Shown: piece after piece, positions 58,619-64,000 of the stretch
Position numbering within the stretch: the stretch's first letter is position 1
Layout: each line of letters starts with the position of its first letter
Assembly: GCF_029504695.1 (NCBI RefSeq)
Contig: NZ_JAQFIN010000002.1
Span: 248,001 to 312,000, forward strand
Direction of reading: 5' to 3'
DNA from: Parabacteroides sp. PF5-6
GTDB taxonomy: Bacteria; Bacteroidota; Bacteroidia; Bacteroidales; Tannerellaceae
DNA: 64,000 nt
Position numbers and translations under genes: made by a program
Notes under the pieces: model-generated
Seen by the model: only the letters and a program-made list of their open reading frames with translations
Database searches by the model: none
Told to the model about the DNA's origin: nothing

Positions 58619-58711
58619 GGACTAATGATTAATGATTAATGATTAATGATTAATTGTTAATTAGAGCAGAAGAGTCGTCTGCGATATTCACTTTTAATTG
58701 TCAATTATCAA
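58619..58711. repeat. TAATGAT-repeat hairpin
   Basis: Four or five TAATGAT heptamers (58623-58652), a ~35-bp middle and an inverted TTAATTG-type arm (58693-58713). It has the same design as the ATTATGA hairpins at 18254 and 31880 with a different heptamer. Confidence 0.6.
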
Positions 58712-59122
58712 TTAATAAGGTAGCTTCGCCAATACCTCCGCGATTTTCTCCAAGCCTTCAGTCAGCGGTTTAGAGACCATCGGTTTGAGGAAGGGGCTCA
58801 GATCGGCACGCACCGTCAGGCGCATCCGGGTATCCCCTATTTCCACCTGCTTCAATTGTATCCACAAAAAGAGAGGAACCGGCGAGTTCGTTGTCGTAAA
58901 CTTGATTGTTTTGTTGGGTTCCCGCTCCACGATATGAAACGTGACTTTCCCCACCGGATCAACGGTAAGACTGCAGGAGTCGCTATCAAATTCAAAATCT
59001 TTGATCTTATCTTGCGGGATGCGATCCTTCACCTTTTCCAGGTTGGAGAGATCGGATAGCATCGCGAAGATACGATCATCATTGTACGGGACTTGTTTCG
59101 TCTCGCTTACAAATTCAGTCAT
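58712..59122 (-). CDS. SRPBCC (START-like) family protein
   Basis: A 136-aa cytoplasmic protein with the helix-grip pattern of SRPBCC domains: an opening strand FVSETKQVPYNDDRIFAMLSDLSNLEKV (in pieces), a beta sheet (FHIVEREPNKTIKFTT) and a long C-terminal helix (PLTEGLEKIAEVLAKL). It probably binds a hydrophobic ligand; which one is unknown. It is 21 bp downstream of pyrE and likely cotranscribed with it. Confidence 0.75.
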   Translation of the reverse strand: MTEFVSETKQVPYNDDRIFAMLSDLSNLEKVKDRIPQDKIKDFEFDSDSCSLTVDPVGKVTFHIVEREPNKTIKFTTTNSPVPLFLWIQLKQVEIGDTRMRLTVRADLSPFLKPMVSKPLTEGLEKIAEVLAKLPY

Positions 59123-59143
59123 TCTTAATTAGGTTTATTTAAA

Positions 59144-59776
59144 TCAGGGCTTCCAGTTGGCCGGATCTTTCCGCCATTCCTGCAAGGTAGCGATTTCAGA
59201 CTGATCGATATAGTCTGTTTCGACAGCGATCTCAATCACCGCGTCGTAATTGCTTAAGGTGGTCAGGGTAACCTGTGCTTCTTTGAATTGTTTTTCAGCC
59301 ACCGGGAAACCGTGGGTAAAGATAGCCACCATACCGATCACGTCACAGCCGAAATTGCGTACGGCCTGTACCGCCTTAAGGCTACTGCCACCGGTTGAAA
59401 CAAGATCTTCGATCACAACCACTTTCGATCCCGGTTTCAGTTCTCCTTCGATCAGGTTTTCCAAGCCGTGGTCTTTCGGGGTGGCACGGATATATACAAA
59501 AGGCAGTCCCAACAGGTCGGCCACCAACGCACCCTGTGCGATAGCTCCTGTGGCAACTCCGGCGATAGCATCTACATTCTCATACTTTTCACTGATTACA
59601 CGGGCCAGCTCCAATTTGATAAACGTACGCACTTCCGGGTAAGAAAGTGTCTTCCGGTTATCGCAGTAAATGGGAGACTTCCACCCGGAAGCCCAGGTAA
59701 AAGGGTTTGCAGGTTGCAATTTGACAGCCTTAATCTTTAATAATTTCTCAGCAACTAGTCTTTCAAGTGTTTTCAT
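59144..59776 (-). CDS. pyrE: Orotate phosphoribosyltransferase
   Basis: A 210-aa enzyme joining orotate and PRPP to OMP in pyrimidine synthesis. PRPP-binding motif VVVIEDLVSTGGSSLKAV, the orotate-side NPFTWASGWKSPIYCDNRKTLS, the lysine-bearing PKDHGLENLIEG, and IAGVATGAIAQG. A -7 box (59805-59812) precedes it. Confidence 0.96.
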   Translation of the reverse strand: MKTLERLVAEKLLKIKAVKLQPANPFTWASGWKSPIYCDNRKTLSYPEVRTFIKLELARVISEKYENVDAIAGVATGAIAQGALVADLLGLPFVYIRATPKDHGLENLIEGELKPGSKVVVIEDLVSTGGSSLKAVQAVRNFGCDVIGMVAIFTHGFPVAEKQFKEAQVTLTTLSNYDAVIEIAVETDYIDQSEIATLQEWRKDPANWKP

Positions 59777-59804
59777 ACCAAATAGTAAATATTATGTCAG
59801 CCAA

Positions 59805-59812
59805 CAAAAGTA
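59805..59812 (-). promoter_or_regulatory. -7 box of pyrE promoter
   Basis: Minus-strand TACTTTTG (TAnnTTTG), 29 bp before the ATG at 59776. It sits next to the terminator hairpin of the upstream operon. Confidence 0.55.
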
Positions 59813-59815
59813 GAT

Positions 59816-59854
59816 AAAATAAACGTCAATGCATTACGCATTAACGTTTATTTT
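59816..59854 (-). terminator. Terminator of the prmC-recX-comF operon
   Basis: A 17-bp stem (AAAATAAACGTCAATGC at 59816-59832 and its near complement 59838-59854) with loop ATTAC, 36 bp past the comF stop. Confidence 0.7.
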
Positions 59855-59889
59855 GCAGAAGACATCCGGCGGAAGACGGAAGGCGGAAG

Positions 59890-60600
59890 TCACTGTAAGG
59901 CCACAGCCAAGGTGAAAAAGCTGATTTTTATTCCTTCCACAGATGAAAGAGCATCGATGCAAGCGCCGGCTGTCGCCCCTGTCGTGATCACATCGTCGAC
60001 CAATAAGACATACTTCCCTTTGAGCCGGTCCGGATCGGAAACGGAAAAGACGGCGGCCACATTTTCCCAGCGGCTATAGCCGATCTTGCCCGTCTGACTT
60101 TCCGTCATAATATCTCTGCGAACGGCAGTCGTACAGACCGGGATCTGCAAGACCGAAGCCATTCCCCGCGCAATCCATTCCGACTGATTATACCCTCTCT
60201 TCCGGTATTTGCGGGGGTGAAGCGGAACAGGCAGTAATACGTCAGCCTCACCGAATGAAGGATCCGTATGAAGCAACTCCCGTGCGGCATATCGCCCCAA
60301 AACATAACCCAGCTTTTTATTGCCGTAATACTTCAGCGCATGAATCAACCGCCGTACCCCGCCGCCTTGTTCGAAACGGAGATAGCCTGTTGCTAAAACC
60401 AACCGCTCCTTATCAATCAGCAGATGAGCTACCGGATTATCCGACAGGTCCGAAAAGCCGGTATACGACAGGCCACACAGGCAGCGGGCGCAGACCTGCT
60501 GCTCCCCTTCGACCAACGCCGTTTCGCACAGAAGACAAAGGTTGGGGTAGAACAGATTAAGGACATCAGTCCATATCTTCACGATCTGCCTCTTCATCAT
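59890..60600 (-). CDS. comF: ComF family phosphoribosyltransferase-like protein
   Basis: A 236-aa protein. An N-terminal zinc-finger-like part (YPNLCLLCETAL, VCARCLCGL: four cysteines) precedes the PRTase domain with LLPVPLHPRKYRKRGYNQSEWIA and the PRPP motif VLLVDDVITTGATAGAC. ComF proteins take part in DNA uptake and repair of incoming single strands. Its start overlaps the end of recX by 35 bp, so both belong to one operon. Confidence 0.9.
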   Translation of the reverse strand: MMKRQIVKIWTDVLNLFYPNLCLLCETALVEGEQQVCARCLCGLSYTGFSDLSDNPVAHLLIDKERLVLATGYLRFEQGGGVRRLIHALKYYGNKKLGYVLGRYAARELLHTDPSFGEADVLLPVPLHPRKYRKRGYNQSEWIARGMASVLQIPVCTTAVRRDIMTESQTGKIGYSRWENVAAVFSVSDPDRLKGKYVLLVDDVITTGATAGACIDALSSVEGIKISFFTLAVALQ

Positions 60601-61060
60601 AGCCCGATTGATGTAAACATTTTAGGATCAATTCATTTTCAAAACCACGTCCGGCGGCATAACGAAGTAGTTTATAAAAGGTATCCCGGTTGTCCTTTCC
60701 CCTGACTGTTTTCTTTTTGTCTTTCAGGAGCGTTTGCAGCATATGGAGATAGAGTTCTTCGTCTATCTCATCCAGGGCGTCGGCAATCAGGGGGTTCGGG
60801 ATACGTTTCATCCGCAGTTCATAGCCGATCCGTATACGTCCCCATTTATTAAACCGCAATTTATCGTGCACGAAGCTCCGGCAAAACCGCACTTCGTCGA
60901 TAAACTTCTCCCGAACCAACCGCTCCAGGATACGCTCCGTCACGTCCGGCGGGAATCCTGCCGCGACAATCTTTTTCTCCACTTCCTGCCGACACCGTTC
61001 GGCGGCAGAACAATAGGCGGCTGCCTTGTGCAGCATTTCGGCTTCAGTCAACTGTTTCAT
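60566..61060 (-). CDS. recX: Regulatory protein RecX
   Basis: A 164-aa modulator of RecA. Three-helix RecX repeats: AAAYCSAAERCRQEVEKKI, DVTERILERLVREKFIDEVRFCRSFVHDKLRFNKWGRIRI (in parts; the KLRFNKWG stretch is typical), and the C-terminal repeat KLLRYAAGRGFENELILKCL. It overlaps prmC by 4 bp and comF by 35 bp. recA is not in the window. Confidence 0.9.
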   Translation of the reverse strand: MKQLTEAEMLHKAAAYCSAAERCRQEVEKKIVAAGFPPDVTERILERLVREKFIDEVRFCRSFVHDKLRFNKWGRIRIGYELRMKRIPNPLIADALDEIDEELYLHMLQTLLKDKKKTVRGKDNRDTFYKLLRYAAGRGFENELILKCLHQSGYDEEADREDMD

Positions 61061-61911
61061 CGTTTGGCTTTTATAATCCGGTCTTTGCCGGCAAGGTCAC
61101 GGATCAATTCGATCTCTTGATAATCCATCTGTTTTAATAATGCAACCAGTTCAGGACCATACCTGGCATTGATCTCAAAATAAAGGCCGCCACCCGGTCG
61201 GATCAAAGCGCGCCCCAGGGCGGCGATCGCGCGGTAGAACAATAACGGATCATCATCCGGCACGAACAGAGCACCGGCCGGTTCGTAGTCCAACACATTC
61301 CGGTCCATCGCCGCCTGCTCTTCCATTAATATATAAGGGGGGTTACTCACCATACAATCGAACGCCCCGCCCAACAGCGTCGGCCAGTCGCACGCAGCCA
61401 GGATATCCGCCAGCACGAAAGACACATTCCCGACGTCCAGCAAACGGGCATTCTCCCGGGCCACCTCGAGCGCTCCGGCAGAGATATCCAACGCCACCAC
61501 CTGCGCCTGCGGGAGATGTTTCGCCAGAGAAAGCGCGATACACCCGCTACCGGTGCCGACGTCCAGGATCCGGCATTCTTTTTTCGCCGTATAATCCGAA
61601 AGGATCAAACCGACAAGTTCCTCCGTCTCGGGACGGGGGATCAACGTATGGTTATCGACCCGGAAAGTATGGTTATAAAAGAAAGCCTCGCCCAATACGT
61701 ATTGGATGGGTTCGGCCAGGAGCAAGCGGTCGACTATCCGATGGATTTGTTCCTGCTGCTGCGGGCTGAAGGGGTGAATGCCATCGATCAGGATCCGCGA
61801 ATACGGCTTTCTACAGACATGCTCCAGGATGATCCGCATCAGACTTTCCGTTTCTTCGGCAGCGTAAAGGTTTTTGAGTGTTCCTCTGATATGGTCTTGT
61901 ATCTCTTTCAT
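61057..61911 (-). CDS. prmC: Peptide chain release factor N5-glutamine methyltransferase
   Basis: A 284-aa SAM-dependent methyltransferase that modifies the GGQ glutamine of release factors. SAM motif ILDVGTGSGCIALSLA, the catalytic NPPYI, and the N-terminal helical domain with LGEAFFYNHTFRVDNHTLIPRPETEEL (in parts). A TATTTTTG box (61918-61925, minus) directly precedes the ATG. First gene of the prmC-recX-comF operon. Confidence 0.95.
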   Translation of the reverse strand: MKEIQDHIRGTLKNLYAAEETESLMRIILEHVCRKPYSRILIDGIHPFSPQQQEQIHRIVDRLLLAEPIQYVLGEAFFYNHTFRVDNHTLIPRPETEELVGLILSDYTAKKECRILDVGTGSGCIALSLAKHLPQAQVVALDISAGALEVARENARLLDVGNVSFVLADILAACDWPTLLGGAFDCMVSNPPYILMEEQAAMDRNVLDYEPAGALFVPDDDPLLFYRAIAALGRALIRPGGGLYFEINARYGPELVALLKQMDYQEIELIRDLAGKDRIIKAKR

Positions 61912-62005
61912 GCCTCACAAAAATAATAGTTTCTTCCCGAATAAACCGGCCCTATTCGTTTTTATCGTTTTTTCTTCTTAATATTGCCTTGAATTATTAA
62001 AGGAA

Positions 62006-63073
62006 ATGAACAAAGACCATAGTTTTTACATGGCGCGCTGCATCGAGCTGGCGCAAAAGGGGAAAGGATTCACCGCACCCAATCCCATGGTAGGTGCCGT
62101 GATCGTACATAAAGGAAAGGTTATCGGAGAAGGCTTCCATCGCCGCCTGGGCGAGCCCCATGCCGAAGTAAACGCCATCGCTTCCGTTCGCGACGAATCG
62201 CTATTCAAAGATTCCACCTTATATGTCAACCTCGAACCTTGCTCGCACTACGGCAAGACACCCCCCTGCGCCGAGCTGATCATCCGCAAACAGATCGCCC
62301 GCGTTGTGGTCGGCTGCCTCGATCCGTTTCCCGAAGTATCCGGCAGAGGCGTGCGTATGCTGCTCAAAGCCGGAGTCGAAGTGACAACCGGTATCCTGGA
62401 AGCCGAATGCCGGGAGCTCAATAAAGCGTTTATGACTTTTCAGGAAAAAGGACGTCCTTACATTATATTAAAATGGGCCCAAAGCGCCGATGGATTTATC
62501 GACCGCCACCGCGACGACTATTCCGTTGCGCCCGTCGTCCTGTCGTCGCCTGAGTCACGCCGGCAGGTACATAAACTCCGGTCCGAAGTGTCGGCGATCT
62601 TAGTCGGCACGCGCACGGCATTACTCGACAATCCTTCGCTCTCGGTTCGCCATTGGGCAGGGCCTTCACCGGTCAGGCTTACGATCGACCGCCACTTACG
62701 CATTCCCTCGCACTACCACCTACTCGACGGAATGATCCCGACCGTAGTCTTTACCTCGCGGGAAGTACAAAACAGCAAAAATATCACCTATATTCCACTC
62801 CACCCAACCCGGTCCGTCGCGCAACAGATCCTGGATTACCTGAAAGAAGAAAAGCTGAATTCCCTGTTGGTCGAAGGCGGCTCCCGGTTGTTGCAAAGCT
62901 TTCTGTCCGAAGGCCTTTGGGATGAAGCCCGCGTCGAAGTGGTCGCCCGCCACCTGCACGAAGGAGTGAAAGCGCCTGAGATCTGCCGGTCCGTATCGCC
63001 TTATACCCTCACCGGCTCCCAAAAGCTCCCGGATACCGGCGATACCATCCTATCCTATACGCATAATTTCTAA
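62006..63073 (+). CDS. ribD: Bifunctional pyrimidine deaminase/reductase RibD
   Basis: A 355-aa riboflavin enzyme. Residues 1-145 form the zinc deaminase domain (GEPHAEVNAIA and PCSHYGKTPPCAE carry the zinc ligands). The rest is the reductase domain (LKWAQSADGFIDRH, EVSAILVGTRTALLDNPSL, LLVEGGSRLLQSF). The reductase end is slightly short but complete. It converts the GTP cyclohydrolase II product to 5-amino-6-ribitylamino-uracil phosphate. Divergent from prmC; no other rib genes nearby. Confidence 0.95.
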   Translation: MNKDHSFYMARCIELAQKGKGFTAPNPMVGAVIVHKGKVIGEGFHRRLGEPHAEVNAIASVRDESLFKDSTLYVNLEPCSHYGKTPPCAELIIRKQIARVVVGCLDPFPEVSGRGVRMLLKAGVEVTTGILEAECRELNKAFMTFQEKGRPYIILKWAQSADGFIDRHRDDYSVAPVVLSSPESRRQVHKLRSEVSAILVGTRTALLDNPSLSVRHWAGPSPVRLTIDRHLRIPSHYHLLDGMIPTVVFTSREVQNSKNITYIPLHPTRSVAQQILDYLKEEKLNSLLVEGGSRLLQSFLSEGLWDEARVEVVARHLHEGVKAPEICRSVSPYTLTGSQKLPDTGDTILSYTHNF

Positions 63074-63108
63074 CCGGAGTATATTTTCTTCTCCGGGGGA
63101 GTATTCAC

Positions 63109-63150
63109 TTGTTGATAACCGTCAACACATTTGTTGACAATTATCAACAA
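63109..63150. repeat. 42-bp palindromic repeat, copy 2
   Basis: Identical over 42 bp to 10048-10089, with comparable flanks (GGGAGTATT before, ACTACTCCC after). It lies 35 bp after ribD, so it may also end that transcript. Confidence 0.8.
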
Positions 63151-63314
63151 ATAACTACTCCCGGCAATGCACTTAAATACAGGCATTTATACGCGTCGAA
63201 AAAATAGGGGAAAAATCGGCTGATTTTTCCAATAATAAAGGCGTCTATGGCTGATCCGGACCCTAAAATTCTATAAATATTGCAGAGAATTAGGTATAAA
63301 GCAAAAAATGTTTC

Positions 63315-63322
63315 TACTTTTG
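63315..63322 (+). promoter_or_regulatory. -7 box for the DUF6242 gene
   Basis: TACTTTTG (TAnnTTTG), 29 bp before the ATG at 63352. Confidence 0.5.
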
Positions 63323-63351
63323 TGGCTTTATATGCAAGAAACTTAGTTTGG

Positions 63352-64000
63352 ATGAAAAGTAAATTATTCGTATTAATTACTGGATGCTTGGTTTGGTTGA
63401 TGTCTTCTTGTCTGGGGGATGATAATTATTCATACGAGTATGAATTAGCCAGGAATTGTCAGATCGCTTCTTTCACCCTGGCGAACGATTCGATTACAGA
63501 GCTGTCGAATGTAAAGTTTACAATCGACCAGTTGAGCGGTCTTATTTTCAATATAGACTCGCTTCCGTATGGAACAGTGATGGGCAAAGCCGTCTGCACG
63601 ATCCAATATGCCAACTCTTCGGCCGTATCTTCGATTCAGGTCATGCAGGAAGCCGTGGGTGACACCATCGAATGGAACGCCTCCGATTCATTGGATTTCT
63701 CCCAGCCGGTGCGTTTTGTCGTCTGGGCTTACGACGGTACGGTGTCGAAGACCTACGAAACGAAAATCAACATCCACCAGTTGGTGCCCGATACCATGGA
63801 ATGGTCGTTATATGCTACGAACCTGACGGCACAGACCATGAAAGAGCAAAGGGTTGTTCACCATACCTATCAGGGACAAGAATGTTATTTCCTGTATGGA
63901 GAACCTGCCGGTACGGACCTACCCTACCGCCTCTATTATGCGCCCGCGAACAACCTGGCGAAGTGGACCGAAATACCGCTGGAAGGGCTACCTCCCGGCC
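63352..64000 (+). CDS. DUF6242-like lipoprotein (3' end outside window)
   Basis: The first 216 codons of a lipoprotein gene that runs off the window. The signal peptide is MKSKLFVLITGCLVWLMSSC with the lipobox cysteine, followed by LGDDNYSYEYELARNCQIAS and beta-rich segments (FTIDQLSGLIFNIDSLPYGT, VRFVVWAYDGTVSKTYETKI, then HQLVPDTMEW). This opening matches DUF6242 proteins of Bacteroides, surface lipoproteins of unknown function whose later part is a Kelch-like propeller. The frame is open to the last base with no stop, so the rest lies beyond 64000. Confidence 0.75.
   Translation, partial: MKSKLFVLITGCLVWLMSSCLGDDNYSYEYELARNCQIASFTLANDSITELSNVKFTIDQLSGLIFNIDSLPYGTVMGKAVCTIQYANSSAVSSIQVMQEAVGDTIEWNASDSLDFSQPVRFVVWAYDGTVSKTYETKINIHQLVPDTMEWSLYATNLTAQTMKEQRVVHHTYQGQECYFLYGEPAGTDLPYRLYYAPANNLAKWTEIPLEGLPPG

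Overview
The window reads as a chromosome segment from a Bacteroidales bacterium, most likely of the Parabacteroides/Tannerellaceae type (inference from gene families, not a database match). The signs are Bacteroidetes -7 boxes (TAnnTTTG) in front of many genes, type IX secretion (T9SS) parts (PorQ, a PorE-like protein, a cargo protein with a sorting domain), many SPII lipoproteins, 6-bladed beta-propeller, DUF6249, DUF1573 and DUF6242 proteins, QueH in place of QueG, and a Ser-type sulfatase.

Left chromosomal part (1-38328): porQ; cmk-ispH-pfkA; an ECF sigma factor with a membrane partner, divergent from a DUF6249 gene and flanked by two outward-facing copies of one promoter (GTGTAACC-N15-CGTC); a LysE/CBM9-like fusion; a barrel-less TonB plug protein; a sulfatase lipoprotein; purL; a glycerophosphodiesterase; a CotH-type T9SS cargo; tRNA-Val; meaB; two DUF1573 proteins in front of a huge alpha-2-macroglobulin gene; a PagL-like deacylase after the PorE-like gene; queA, a zinc exporter, queH and a ZIP importer; a beta-propeller lipoprotein; gpmA; and an S9 peptidase. 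Its intergenic gaps hold a family of 4 x 22-bp palindrome arrays, long inverted repeats, simple-repeat hairpins and a 42-bp palindromic repeat that occurs twice, 53 kb apart.

Mobile part (38344-56612): two AT-rich integrative elements sit in tandem in the 3' end of tRNA-Leu(UAA). The 15-bp core GTACTCGGAGCGGGA occurs at 38329, 47920 and 56598. Each element starts with a tyrosine recombinase next to its left att and has the same pair of short direct repeats at both ends (TTATCCCT for element 1, TTGTGCAA for element 2). Each then has an unknown ~380-aa protein, an excisionase-like HTH protein and a replication-type protein (DUF4373; DUF6291-like plus a primase). I see no relaxase, conjugation or capsid genes, so they look like satellite or mobilizable islands. 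Element 1 carries a four-gene operon that I read as a toxin-antitoxin-chaperone (TAC) module followed by an Orc1/STAND-like AAA ATPase, a candidate defence system. Element 2 carries a zinc-ribbon membrane protein with a DUF3298 protein and a three-gene operon ending in a DUF6941-like gene. The elements also hold two, perhaps three, copies of a ~110-130-nt structured noncoding element whose helices covary.

Right chromosomal part (56599-64000): tRNA-Leu, tRNA-Gly, a Rieske-like lipoprotein, argH, an SRPBCC protein, pyrE, the prmC-recX-comF operon, ribD and the start of a DUF6242 lipoprotein gene.
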